From: Litoditis marina
Lineage: Eukaryota > Nematoda > Chromadorea > Rhabditida > Rhabditidae
Reading direction: 5' to 3'
Assembly (NCBI GenBank): GCA_964036275.1
Contig: OZ038440.1
Location: 8,345,690-8,409,689 of the forward strand
DNA: 64,000 nucleotides
The translations under genes and the position numbers were made by a program. Below, in pieces: positions 44,525 to 58,429 of this stretch (position 1 is the first letter of the stretch; each line of letters opens with the position of its first letter). The notes under the pieces were generated by a model, which worked only from the letters and a program-made list of their open reading frames with translations, ran no database searches and was not told where the DNA came from.

Positions 44525-46682
44525 ACAACATTAGCTTCCATCTTGTTTCTTGTTCGAATGCATGTAACCATAAGAGTGTGAAAACATCGTTTACGAAAGA
44601 AGTGCTCGAGTGGAAAACCTTTTCCATGGTTTTGCACTTTCCTTACTTGTTCCAGTTTTTCATATGTTCCAGACTCGAGTTGATGAAGCAGAAACATGAT
44701 AAATTCGGTGAATCAGTAAAGTTGAGGCGACTTGCGCTCGTATTACCCGCGAGATGGCATGTACTAATTTAGGTGTCCGTTTCGAAAAGTAGTGGATAAC
44801 ATGTATGTTCCATAATAGGCATTTGTATATAAGGAGCTATTTCTTTCTCAATGTGATATATAAACTAACTATTTCCACCGTATCCGTCTTTGTTTATTCT
44901 CAACGCCTGATAGATTTATTGCGAATACAAATAACAAGCGCGTGTTACCAACCAAAAAAAAGATTGAAATCCAAATGACTACCAAATAACTAGCGTGAGC
45001 TAGAAAATAAGAAGCTGGAGAAAGTACGTCACATTATACGTTTTTCTTCTGTAAAATAGCCTAATTTGCAAATATTTTAAGATCAACTTTCCTGTTAGTT
45101 TGATACGTTTCCGCGAGCAAGCGTACTCATTCTTCGTTTCGAATCATAATTCAAAGAGGCGCAATTCTAAAGTACAACTTTTGTGTGTTTTCACGTTTTT
45201 TCACGTCTTTTACTATTCGCTTTTATCGGATCTACATTTCCGCGTGCATGCGTACTCATTGTTCATCGTATTCCTCCATATCGGAGAGAACTCTTCTGAC
45301 ACGCATACATCACCAGAAGTGACAGGCGTTCTGCCGAGACGCCAACTATTCATCACAACTTCCTTCTAAACGATTGTTTTTCCCCTAACTAGGCAAGGGA
45401 ATTTCCGTTCTTCCACTTTTTAGTGGGGATGATTCCGAGTTCGCGAAACTCTTCCTTGAACAACACAAACATCTTTTAACCGAATTAACTGGTACGAGGC
45501 TGTGAGAAACATAATGAAAAACTCCTCTAAAGAAAGACACTTTTCTTCTCTCTTCATTTTTCTTAGAAGAACGAGAATATATATAATAGGAATGCACTGA
45601 TGTGATTAAAATACAAAGTAATAACATGACAGAGCGATTTAAATATTTTCCTATAAATTACTCTTTCATTGAAATGATCTGTTTCTTACGCTTCAATGTG
45701 TTTTTCTCAGCTAGCGGAAAGCTCGAATTAACAGCCGCGGCCTGATCTGAAATTAAGTTAGAAAGGCTGGTAGACCACCAAATTTGATAAACTGCGTATA
45801 ATTGCAAAAGATTTTCCAGAAATAGGATTCTCTGAGGATCCAATACCCTACGCGTTGTGACGACTTTTTTAGTGTATGTATCTTTGTTTTGTTTTGCTGA
45901 ATATTTGTTTTCATCATCACAATTTTCATGCCTCACTTCCCAATGAGAATCAAAGACATAGGAGTGATTGTGCGTTCAAAAAATAAAACAACACGTCAAA
46001 AACAACTATGTTTCTATTTCTACAGATCTTCGCGCTAAAGTTTTTTTTCCGGCGCGTTTCAATAAAATTTGTAAAACTAACCAAAGAAAACTAATGCACA
46101 TTTTCGATAAAGTTTATTCAAGGTATACGTCCTGAATGTTTTGTATTCATACTGTAAGAGTCTCGGTAGGAATGAAAACGCCATATTTCTACATAAGATT
46201 CTAACTCCTTCCATGGAAATTGAGACTTGTTCAATTGCACGTTCACTCTACTTAGTTTATACTTTACACACCATTGCATTACATCTGTATCCAATACCGC
46301 CTATCAACGACTTTAACAACCTATTAAGCCATTAAAAAGCGTTGTAATACTCGTGATTAGGCTTATTTTGCAGAATTTCATTTCATTTACGGTTAATTGT
46401 GGGAGGCTTGAATAGTTGAGTAATGGAATTGTTTTATGGGAATGTATGCGTTGGTTCAACACATTCTTTCCAAGAATGAACAATTTACTTCTGATATCAT
46501 ATAACTTAAACCGCTACATAGCTGCAACTATTTCTTGTGTTGCTGATATTAGTTATAGCCCAGTCTGGTTTTTTTTGTGGAATTTAGTTGGACATTTGAT
46601 GCGTATCCAAAGTTTTTTCTTATGCTTTACTGTACCAGATTACTCTAGGTGTTACAATAAACGCGTCGAGCTACATAATATA

Positions 46683-46686
<4 letters not shown>

Positions 46687-46717
<31 letters not shown>

Positions 46718-46728
46718 TATATATATAT
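46687..46728. repeat. AT dinucleotide microsatellite
   Basis: About 14 TA/AT units interrupted once by a G. Confidence 0.85.
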
Positions 46729-47911
46729 TGGTGTCTCATAAACATTTGCAGCTCCGTGTTGTGACGGTTGAGTCAATGAAGAGCTACTATTCATCCCAAT
46801 TCTAGCTCATTTGCCAAACTTGTCACTTCAAACCCGGATAAAACGAAGTTTATTGCTCCCAGAGCGTCAACATTTATTGCAGCTTTCTGGAGAGAACCAT
46901 CATTGATCATTATCTAACGAATATGTTTCTTTAGTTTCATAAGGGGTTGCCGTCAGAATAGAAGAGAAGTAGCAACAGCAAATTCATCAAACTGAATTCT
47001 GATTTGCTACAGTACATTATCTTCTATGTTAGTAGGATCTCACTCGAAAATTAAGATGGACTCGTGAAGTAGTATTATTGACGGTTCCTGCTATTTCGTT
47101 TTCACGTTTTACGTGACTTGGTTGATTGGTTGTTGAGCTATTGACCATTGCCAAAAACAGCCCGTAGATCAAAATACTCCAAAAATGTTTTTCGACGGGT
47201 AATTCATAAGCTTGCACGCAACATGATTTAGTGAGTGAGACATTTTGATAAATATTGTTTGTGCTCGGTTAATACTTATTTCTGTGTTTATTGGTGTGAA
47301 TAAAATAAATACTTGTTTTTTACTCCATTTTCTGCTAACACCTAATGCGATCAAATGTGTTTATATTCATTGCCAACTAAGTTCCCTGTATTACTCAAAC
47401 TTGTCAAACTGTCTATTCACAAAGCGTCAGTTTCGATCTTAATCAAAACTTGTCGAACTTTCTGTTTCAAACTTTAGAAAACCAATTATATCTTCCACTT
47501 GTAGTTGTACCGTTGGCATGTAACTTATAAACTCAAACTTTGAGTTATAGTGAGCAAAAACGGTTTATAACTTCGACAACATGCGATGTCTGATGTTCTG
47601 GTTCATTTCCAAAAATGAGCAAGTAATTTTCGATGATGTATATCTAGTACCGATTATGATGTGTTTTGCTACAATTATTCTACCTGAACCTAAATTTCTT
47701 CCTGTGCAGGGAGAAAATAGAGATAGAAAATTGCACGAAAAGAATGATCAACATGTTTTAGGTTGTCTTTACTCACTAGAAACCCCGTGAGACGTTTTTG
47801 TAATAAACCCGACGGCGTAGCAATACGTAGTAAGAAAGTCACCTCTAAAATAACGGTGTTTGTACCTGACGCGGTAGTAATATCATGAAAGCCTCATGAG
47901 ATCACACAATC

Positions 47912-47932
47912 GCGCAGCGCAAAGCGCTGCGC
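47912..47932. repeat. GC-rich 9-base hairpin
   Basis: GCGCAGCGC, loop AAA, GCGCTGCGC: perfect arms in an otherwise AT-rich region. Confidence 0.85.
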
Positions 47933-50900
47933 AGATTAGTTTTTGATCACAACATTGCGGACTTTCAAGAGGTTTTATACCATTTTCTCAAAATCAAATC
48001 TACTTATCATGTAAAAGCTCGTAAGTGGTTCTTGAGCTGTTCTCGACTTTGAGACTCAGCGATCACGTGAACTTCCATGGGCTAGTGATGACACACCGAG
48101 CCAGGTTGTTAATTCATTGACGGTGAAAACTTGACCTCAAGCTAAACGGATTGTTTGCGCATATAAGGTAAGATTTCTTCAACTATTCGTACGATACTAG
48201 CGCGTTGAATATTTTGAGAAAAAATTTCTCCAAGGCCAGGTTCAAATTTTTCCTTCATTGTAGTAAGCTCGCCATTCTTCAGCTAAGGCAGTACTCATGA
48301 CAGGCGTTGTTTTCCGCCGAAGTAAAACGTCTGGCTACAGAGTACTGTTGGGGTCTAAGTCCCTAACCTAACTCTTTTCCCTCGTTCTCCATTTCGCCGG
48401 TCCTATGTATAAGGGGCCCGAGTCTTCCGGTCTCTTTCCTATAATTGCTCGATCGAATGCGAAATGAATGTCACTCCGCCGTATCAATTCCCAAATCCGT
48501 CCACATTTCACGAAAATTGCCTATCCCTCGGTGATCAGACACTAGCTTTAACAGTGTTAGGGCGTCCCCTCAGTGCACTAGTACTGAAATTTACGTGGAA
48601 AGTAATCAATAGTCACCTTAAACGTGTGAAACACGTGAGAACGTGTTGTGCTAACTTCGTATTCTCTGACGTATTATCATCTTTTACACGAATACACCAT
48701 TTTCATAACCAAACTTTCCTAGTAGTCAATTGAATCTACACCCAAACCTCTCGTACTTTATGATTCAATGATGTGTTTCATCGTTTGATCTAACTGTGCA
48801 TTCAGTTAAACCATCGACACATATTCCTTTCCCACAACTACTCGGATTGTATAAACTCTATATAACACTCTTCAATATAACTTAGGTACTATCTTATTAT
48901 GAGCGTTTGAAAGTTAGTTTTGTATGTCCTGTCAAGGTGGTGTAATTTTAATAAGTTGAAAAGTTTCCACCAGTGTTCGAACCGAACCTTTGCCCTCTAG
49001 ACCACAGAAAGGTACTTGAGAGAAGTTCACGAATTTGATGATTGGAGAAGACAGCTTGACGTGTTTTTGCCCTGATCAGACGAAAACTCTTCAATTATTG
49101 CCAATTAGTCTTCCGAAAGTCAGAAAGCAAAAAGTTCTTTGGCTAGATTCAGGAACAATAGTTCACAGCGTTTTTGTTCTAAGAATACGAAATTGAATAA
49201 ATAGAATGAAATTCGTATCCGCAATGTAACACGTGACTTTCCACATGGCTAAATGTGACACAGATAAGTTGCAAAAATAAGATGAGAGTAAAGTCTACTC
49301 TTTACGCTTCTGTTAGCAGATTGACTCTATTAATACCCTAAATGTGACACATATTGCCCACTACACTTGCTGGTTTCCGTTTGTATTTTCAAACTGAATT
49401 CTGAATATATGTTGAGCTTCGATTTCTTGCGCTCAAACCAGAAGACACAATTCCAATTTAACACAAATTCCACCATTTCAAAACCCTTCTAAATGTTGAA
49501 GATCTGTGTAAATGAATGTTTTATCGTATGGTTGAACTAGTTTAACGCTTCTGGACCATTTCTATGAAGTTACAACACAATTTCTTTCCAAGGTTCACGA
49601 AAAATCAAATAATCGTACCCCTCTCATGGGTTTTTTTCACTAGCAACAGCGAAAATCCAATGTTGGTCCCAAAACAGCATCCATCTTGATAGATCAACTG
49701 AAAAAAAACATTTAAACATCATAGTTGGCGAACATTCCGCAGTTCACCCTCGATTAACCTCGAATTCGTGTTTCTAGAACAGAACTTTGGCGGTTCGGCA
49801 TGACTGGCAATGAATACGCTTAGCGAATTCGATTACCGCACTCGCAGTGCAGATTTCATTTCAACCTCACTTATATGCAAAATGGCGGCTGGATTCTAAA
49901 AATATACCTCTAGATATAGGAAATATGGTAGTGTATTACGTTTTTCACGCCTACCAATCAGGAAACTCATTTAGTTCCCGAGAAAGATTGCAGGTGATTG
50001 CGACACCGATCGACCGTTTCTAGGAACTTTTTGCTGGAAAGTACAGGTGCTTTTTTTCTGATTTCTTGCTCTGCTCACATTTAAAAGTAATGAGTAATAC
50101 ACCAGAAATCACTTCGCAGAGCTAGTGAACTATGTTATAGTCAACATTAATGAGTGTTTTTCAACATGATCAAATTTTAGAGTGTTTTCCTATAGATCAA
50201 ATTTCCTACTAGCAAGCCCTAGAAGTAAAATCACCTCGAGGTTTATGAAGAGAAGGTTTAGATGCACAATACACAACATGTGGATTGTGGCTTACCCTAG
50301 ATTGGCTGACCGAAATTTCTTCATAGGGGAACAAAGAAAAAAAAACTGTGGCTAAAACCATTGAAAAGTTTACCCGGGCGAGTTTGACGCGAATTTTGCG
50401 ATATTTTGTTCACTTTTTGTTCGTACTAGTAATCGGAACCCAGATTGAGCAAACATTTCGAGCCGAAATATGTTTTCCGCATTGGGTTTCAGTTGAGATT
50501 GTCTGTCATCTGTTTGTTCTGATGTCACGTTGTGCCTAGTTTCCTGATTTCTCATATGTTCTTTGATCTAATCCTGGTATTCTTCCTATCAACTAAATTC
50601 CACTTCGTTGCTGCTTAATTGGTGTGTATTTGTTGATATTTGAGCCGTACAATAGGTAAGAACGCTGTATGACTGACGTCTTTCAGGCAGAATAATAGTT
50701 TTGTTCCGTTATCCCATATTTGTAGTTTGACCTCAGTGTTGTAGTTCACACTGCAATTCAAATCTAGTCGGTACTCAATGAGTCATTTCTTATTCGCTAA
50801 AACACAGCAAACTCCGCAATAAAAGACACAGCGACGTGTTATGTCACGTGTTTTCCCTGATCCATTTCCCTGATCGGTGAAAGACTTACAGTGAAAAAAC

Positions 50901-53472
50901 TAATGTTTCGGTTGTTAATTATACTTACTTCACACGCTCCAGATTGCATAAGATGATGCAAATGCAGAGAACTTAATATACACTTCTTAGAACAACATCG
51001 ACACGTGAGATCCGTTGTCATTTTATCGAAGCATTTGATCATACGTGAATAATGTGTCACATCATGAAACCTAGATAATCGTTTCAAATCAAACAATCGC
51101 CGAAAATTTGTTGAATTTCCGCGCCCTTTTCACAATGTTCATGATTATATAGGTACAATGGAATTATAAGTTTCTACAAGCTTCATTTCATCTTCAATAT
51201 TTGAGTACATGAGTATGTAACATAATACTATATAATACATGAATAATACTATATAATACATGAGTTAATACATGAACAAAGAACCACATCCTAAAACCTG
51301 AATAACCGTTTCAAACCAAACTACCGAGAATTTGTTCATTTTTCGCGCCCTTTTCACATTATTCATGGCTATAGGTACAATGGCCAGTCCGTGACGTATT
51401 GCATTTGATACGAACCGGCGAGAAATTATCGGCAAAGCCGTTATTGTCGAATGTTTTGACAAAAAGCAATTCAAATTTCGCTGTCCGGCGACCCCTCGAA
51501 ATGATTATCCGCTATAGCAATACATCATTTCTCACACGCACCGTTAAGCACACCTCCCAACTGAAAAAAGTGGGGAGCAAGGCGCTTCGAGCCCGGATTT
51601 GCTATACTCCACATCACCTGAGGTGAGTTGGTGCATGGCTCAGATGTAGATCAAATGAAGAAAATCAAAAGTATATTCAAATATAGAGCTGTAGATCAAA
51701 TGTCCAGTTCTCTCTCCCTCTCTGTATCTAATTATCGTTCTTTATAACCTTTATAAAAATTTTCTCTCTTTCTTTCACGCTCTATTTCTCTCTTGCTCAG
51801 TTAGTCTTTAGTCAAATGCAACATACTACTACGCTATCAATGAAAAGGTCCGCATTCTACTATGATTTGTATCTTCGGTTAGATAAATTCAAAACAAACT
51901 TATATCTTTCCAAAGATAACGCAAGCGAAGAGATAGATGAGTGCAAATTGGATAGATAATTGCTTTCACAATCAAGATTATTCCTAGTCATTAGTCTGAG
52001 TCCACGTGCTAACTAGCTCTGTCCAGTTGGCTACAATTTTAGTTTCTCGAATCTGACTTGTATTCAACTCCTATGACTAGTGCAGATAAGTAATTACACC
52101 TTTCTCTCCAGCATATGATTTGCGAGAATCTAAAGTATATTCAAGTTTACGTGATAACAAAGTTCCAATCATATAGACAATGAAAAGAAATTACGTGGAA
52201 CGTACTAAATTCTGTAGTGGACATATATGCTTATCTTGACACTTTTTAGTTGTAGCTGGCACTTTCTTGCAAATCACAATCCTCCTCAGAGTCCGTTTCG
52301 GCTTCTTGGTGGATTTTCTTCTTTCTAGCGATTTGGTGCTGCTTTTTCATACACTTCACGTGTCCGAATTTGATTTAGAATATTTAGAATATTTATTCAA
52401 CGCATTCATGTATTTTGACACATAGTATCACATGGTGTTCTCTCAGCTTCATGCTTCACGTACGGCTTCAACGGGGGAAGGCTAATTTCCAAACATCGGT
52501 CAGAGCCCGGGCTTCGCGGATCCAAGTGCTCCCCACCTACCACCTGAACCTACAAGGTGCCGTTTCCATTCGAATTTGATTACCAGCATACAAGTTTATA
52601 AATGTAAATTATTTTCTTTTTTGGATGTCGCTTTGCCCGATGCTTTGTTGTGACCACGCTCACTTACGCTCGACTTCTCATAATAATGAAGTTGAGAAGT
52701 TCAAAAACAACATTACGCGCTGTCTCAATTTAATAAGTGTCACAACAACCGAACCACTCAATGCATCACGTTTCTTATTTTTGTGTTGCGTTCCTTTTCT
52801 AATTCACACCCGAATGCCCACAAAACAGCATGCATGTAAGTGATTGATGAAAACAACTACTTTAGTTTAATCGAAAAATATTGCGATCAACTTTCTGGTC
52901 CTTCCCTGATGAACTTTGTAAACGTGGGTCAAAGAAACTTCGAATAGATGTTATTCAAAGACAAAATAGGTTTTCTAAAACTTCTGTTCGTTCACGTGTT
53001 GTAACACGGGTTCACAATCCTTATTATGCTGAAAATCTCTTACATGTTGAAAAATACCGGAATTTTTATTGCCACGCGTTATTCACAGTCTTTTTGGGAT
53101 TGATAGAAAACTTTCATAGGAAACTTCTAGAATTTTGCGCTTGACTAGAGCAGGATCAATTTGTTTTTGAGAGTATGAGTGTCCATTTCAATGCATTGAA
53201 TTAGCCTGCAGTCGAGTGCAATGATTGAACGAAAACCAACATTTATGTTCGGTTTTAGATGAATAATGAGGTTGCCAGCTCAACCTCATTACTATTTTAC
53301 TCAACGAGCAAGGTTCATAGTGGATAAATGACTTTTGATGACTGTTTTTTTTTGAAGTTGTCGTTCTGAGGTGTTTCTAAACCTTAACCCTTCCACTGCC
53401 TGCTTCCAAATAAATTTCGAAATTTCTTAAACAAGCCTATGTGCTCTATTTTGCCCTATCCCACATTGTTTG

Positions 53473-53670
53473 TATAGTGAGTGCCAAATTTATGAATTTG
53501 TGGCTCTCGCCGAAATCGAACCTACGAGCAAAAGATTCGTAGCAGGGGGCTAACCACTGCGCTATTAGCACACATGACGGGCAAGTTTTGAAAGCGGGCA
53601 CATGTGTGCGTACACAGCGGAAAGTGAGATACACAGTACCCTCCCGCTTTTCCGTTGGCAACGACTACAC
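53473..53670 (-). repeat. tRNA-derived SINE copy 2
   Basis: Reverse orientation of the same element as 44327-44524, end to end: the head (AACGGAAAAGCGGGAGGGTAC) lies near 53655 and the tail (TGGCACTCACTATA) at 53473. Confidence 0.75.
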
Positions 53671-54808
53671 TGCTGTTCGCTTGGTTTGAATTCGTTAGTT
53701 ATGACTATATCGAGATCAAACTACAACGAACATCTGACCACACTTCAATGCATCTTACCATCAGAACTCGTTGATGTTCGAAAACTCGCACTTAAAAAGG
53801 GCTTGAGTTCTGACTTCTTGTTGTTTCAAGTGAGTTTTCCATTTCCTACCAAAATAGTTTATCTGTAGATTGGTTATATGAAAATGACGTGGCTACATTC
53901 TATCCTCGAACGATCCGAGTTATTGTGTTTGCGCAGGATAAAAAAGTAATTTACATGTCTATTTCTTTCTCATTTCCGATTACGGTTACATAATTGCAGC
54001 GAGGAGTGAGCAATACTACTTCCGGTGAGTTTATCATTTGCAAACATCCATTCAGTAGGGTGTAACGTTTTGAGATCGCATTAAGAAAAATACATTATAA
54101 TTATTCAAATAGATAAAATAAATGGTTTGGTTGCGGAACTATTGGAAGCTATCGGAACTATTGCATCCTGTCAATCACGATTTGGAACACGAAGCAAGCA
54201 GCAAAGTTGCATGAAACTGTTGCTCAATGTTTAAAAAAGTTGTGTATATTTACCCCAAACAATCATTGAGGAGACAGTTGAAACTGAGAACGATGAAAAA
54301 CAGTTGGTGTTATCGAAGTATTTCCATGTTCGCTCGACATTTGATTAGACCTTAGCAGGTTTGTTGGACCTGGTAATCCGTAGTCCGATTAGATCTTCAT
54401 TTGACCAAATGATTGTTTCCAACTTCTGCACTTCTGCAACTCCAGTATTAGGAAACGGTGCATTCATAAGGTCAAGTGGTTTCACGACTGACGAACACTT
54501 CAAAACCAAAAAGCTTCTATGAAGTAGTTACGGCACACGTTAGAATCACCGGGTTTTTGTTGCGAGCAGCCTCTATAATGAACTGCGCAGCAGAGTTTAG
54601 ACAAAGGAAATCGGCCCTCAATTATATTCTGAGGTTCTCAGCGTCATACTGGACTCACTTGAACTCACTAAACTTTGCTTCCATCTGCAGAAGATTTTGG
54701 CAAAAGTTCTTATAGGATTCGATCATTCTAGCAATCTTTGAAGGTGAAAATGTGCGAAAACGTGATCGTGTGACACCTTTATGCGAGTCGAGTACGCTCA
54801 AAGACTCT

Positions 54809-55005
54809 TATAGTCGTCGACAACGGAAAGGCGGGAGCATACTGTATATCTCACTTTCCGCTGTGTACACACACTTGTCTTCGATTCCTAAGCTGGCCGG
54901 TTATGTACTCTAAAAGCGCAGTGGTGAGCGCCCTGCTACGTAACTTTTGCTCGCAGGTTCGATTCCGGCGAGAGACACAAATTTGTGAAATTGGCACTCA
55001 CTATA
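54809..55005 (+). repeat. tRNA-derived SINE copy 3
   Basis: TATAGTCGTCGACAACGG.. CGGGAGCATACTGTATATCTC.. with A box AAAGCGCAGTGGTGAGCGC, B box GGTTCGATTCC and a GGCACTCACTATA end. It lies about 1.1 kb from copy 2, in the opposite orientation. Confidence 0.75.
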
Positions 55006-55081
55006 TTTGATAACTGAGAATGCTAAGGTCAATTGTTCCCGTTATTATACCTTTTATTTGCAATCATGGTTCTTTCTTAAC

Positions 55082-55262
55082 AAAGTGCGACAATTTCTGC
55101 TGTTTTCGCCTATCAGACTACAACTCAAGCTCAGTCCTCGCTCACGTGAGAAAATTCTGATGTGTTCCCTATCAGACTACAACTCAAAACTAGTCTTTCC
55201 CCAAGTGCGAGAATACCTCTGTATTCACCTATCATACTACAACTTCCACCAGTCCTCCCCCA
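55082..55262. repeat. Tandem repeat, three units of 59-60 bases
   Basis: CCTATCAGACTACAACTC begins at 55109 and 55168 and a variant (CCTATCATACTACAACTT) at 55228. Preceding segments also match (AAGTGCGACAAT, AAGTGCGAGAAT). Confidence 0.75.
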
Positions 55263-57207
55263 TAACTCATCATCGGCTCACCGCTCACATGTGGTGAGTG
55301 CGGCCTGTCAATTCGGTGTTCAAAGCTACTCATCTTGATTGTTTGTGTAATAGAGTCCATGGCTTTGACAGCGTTGTTTGCTACTTTTCTCATTTGATTA
55401 CTCCTCACGCTCTCGCTGACTACCCCCCACTTCTCATTCCAACCATGTGTCATTTTTTCAATGATCTTTAAAAAAATTAGTTATAAGATTTTACTTGTTG
55501 GTTAAGTTATTTGGTTTCTTGCTCTTGCTGCCTTCTTTTATCCATTCTCATTTGGCATGTTTCAAATGTCATTGCAAGTTCAGACTACAACTTTGGTGAT
55601 TTTTTTTGTGATTGTTGGTTCTTCTTGAAGCAAGTCGAAGAAAACTATCACCTTGTCTAGTTCGTGAAATTACTCAAATATTTGTCTATTTCAACTGCGC
55701 CATTTCAAACTTTTTTGTTGCATTTTTTTTGTTTTGCAGTTGACAATTATGTATATGTGAACGTTTGTTTTTATTAGAATAATGGATGTCATAGAAGCAA
55801 ACTGCTCAAGACGTTCAATTGTTGTTTTCTCACGTTTTATAAAGTATTGTTTGAGAACAATTTGACGTAGTTCTTCTTTACGACTTCTTTGAAAGTTTCC
55901 AAGTGAAACACATGACTAAAATAAGATAAAGCATGGTTGGCGCCAAATTATAGTCCATTATCAGAGCAGCAGGGCAATAAATAATCAGTTGAAAAGAGCG
56001 GACAAGCAGCCAATTAATTTATGATGTATTATCTGTGAAATTTTTATATGTAACCGCTAGATTGCCCATTGAAGCTTTGATGTTCTAACTTCTAACTTTC
56101 AAAACGAATTTGGTTGTTCTCACCTGTCTATTTCGCATTCATTTTTGTAATTATTGAAATTTTCTCAAGAATATAATGTAATCGTCACGGGAAAATCTAT
56201 AGGACATTCTAGTTTGTTATTGCACCTCTCCACTTTCAACTAGTCACGATGTTTTACAGGAAACGTTTCTACGTCTCTGGTTTTATGTGATATCTACATG
56301 AATTCCAGAATGAATGGACCCCAATCGACTTTTAGTCTGATTACAGTTGTAGCCTGAGTTACCGACGACAAACTACAAGCTCAGTAGACCTAAAGAATCA
56401 TGTACTGTTCTGGCCGGCTTTCCCTGGAGTGATTACTAGTTTTATAGGAATTTTATAGTAACTATGAGAAGTAGAACTGTCCAGCTTGGTGTGTAGCTTT
56501 GCGTGCATACACCCCTAAAATGAGCCAATGTCAAACTATGGAAACGACCGGAACAAAAATTTAAGTGTTTGCTCGTCTTTCCTGTGAAGCTCTCATACTG
56601 TATAAATGGGTATCAATAATGTTTAGTCGATAGATCAAGTGTGTCACCTTACCAACGTTAATTTGACCTCTTGTCACAAATCGACTTTTTCAAGTTAAGC
56701 ATGTTTTTAATGTGTTTCTGAACCGCTTTGTTTTCATCGTAGCTTGGTCACTTCAAACCCCGCCCCCAACACTTCAGAGAAGATTGGGCGTGGCCTCAGA
56801 GGTTCTCACGCTTCCGTATATTTCCATAGAATACCTTAGCGTTCGATTATTTTCGGAAAAATACATGTCGAACAAAAAAACCAAATTCTGTTTTTTTGAG
56901 CTCTGTTTTTGCGTTCTGTCAGCCTGTGTTCCCGCCTACAACCACTATAATTAGAGGGCTATAGTTTGTTCCACCCACTTATAACCTTCTACAGTAATCT
57001 GCTATCTCTTCCAGGTCAAAGTTCGGTATATTAGCGTTTTCAGAAGTCCTCAAAATGTTGATAGTGTCTTCTGCATGTTTACTACTACTGACTCTGAAAA
57101 TTTAAAACCAAAGTAATGACTTTTTCATTAGAAAACACCCCCTCGAATAATTGACGGATTACTGTAGGAGTACATCGGTTGGCGAAACAGACCATACCAA
57201 GTTTAAG

Positions 57208-57295
57208 TTGTAGCTTGATTTATGGACGCAATATAGTTTTCTGATTGTGTTCTGAAAGGCATTGGATCAAACTACAAAAACAGCAGGACAAAACC
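57208..57295. repeat. MITE-1 copy
   Basis: TTGTAGCTTGATTT at left and TTGGATCAAACTACAAAAACAGC at right. Confidence 0.65.
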
Positions 57296-58429
57296 AAACC
57301 ACTTTCTCTCTTCTCTCCCCTGATTACTTGATTTAGAGGTTGTGCTCTTGCTTCACTTGTATAACACTTGTTGCTTCACTGGTCTTTCAAGTAATAGCAG
57401 TTTTCATCAAACTCAGATCGCCTAATTTTTGTATATGTACATGACTATATATGATTTGCTATAATCCTCTTATCAATTGGTAGTTGCCAGTCAATCTTTA
57501 TAATCATATAATCTTCATTTTTGGAACTACTTAGTTTCCTATCTATAAATGTTGAAAAGAAAAGCACATGAGCACTGTTAAGGATACATTCCTCTTACTC
57601 TGCGTTCTATCCTGCTCATTGGTTATGCGGAAAAAAACTCAACAAAAAACAAAGAACTTTGCTGATGAAACTCCATTCAACCAAAAACTAATGAGGATAG
57701 GTCATACATCCTTTGAAAGTTCTAGATGATTTTTGTTCACCCTTTTCTTGACCATTAAGATATGATTTGTCACACTAAAAAGTCTCACAAAAAACATTCA
57801 CACAGCGATGTCTAGCAGTTTTTTCTACGATGCGGCATCCGTGATACCACCAAAAACCTTTTGATACGTACCTATACTGTACGAAAACTATTAGATTCGG
57901 AGTTCTGTGATATTAACTTAAATATGGTTATGTTTGACTATAAACGAACACTCATTCTATGTTCTCGCATTTGTCGGTCTTGTGTTCCAATTATTGTTTT
58001 AATGAACTGAGTTTACGGCCGAACTCAATTACCGTTCTATCAGTGGTAATGTTCCCGTCATTAGTCAAAACTCGGAACATGCCTCGGAACGGAATTGAGT
58101 TGTCTTAGTGGAATCATACATTTTTACGCTTACCAATAGATCCATTTATTCAAATGTCACATCTACCATCCATTATTCTATGTTTCCGTGCTTTTATTAT
58201 AAATGCACTGTTGTATAAATAAATTGAGTTCGAACTTTTTTGTATAGAATAAAATTCATGTTCGGGTAGAATTCTGAAGCGCGAATAGCTTTTCTCTCCC
58301 CTTGAGATTGCTAACATCATCTTCACACTACATGTTAAATGTCATTATTGTTTTGTCTCATGGAAGTTTTGCGGGCCAGAGAAAGTTCATTCAAACATTT
58401 TTTTCCAGAAAAAGTAATTCGGTTGGTAG

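Larger units (their letters stand above)
42276..58429. other. Gene-poor interval, about 16 kb
   Basis: No exon chain with consistent phases was found on either strand. Contents recognised: three SINE-like copies (44327, 53473, 54809), an AT microsatellite (46687-46728), a GC hairpin (47912-47932), a 59-60 base tandem repeat (55082-55262) and scattered MITE-1 ends (50723, 53707, 57208). One stretch on the minus strand, 45658-45749, looks like a possible terminal exon (LAEKNTLKRKKQIISMKE) after TTAATTTCAG, but no upstream exon fits it. Confidence 0.5.

Noticed and set aside
44335..44772. 145-codon open frame
   Set aside because: Most of it is a tRNA-derived SINE copy present twice more in the window.
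45658..45936. 92-codon minus-strand frame with a Lys-rich end and an internal TTTCAG
   Set aside because: It looks partly exon-like, but no donor and upstream exon give a consistent phase. Left as a possible terminal exon in the gap description.
46416..46805. 129-codon plus-strand frame
   Set aside because: It includes the AT microsatellite and has no coding features.
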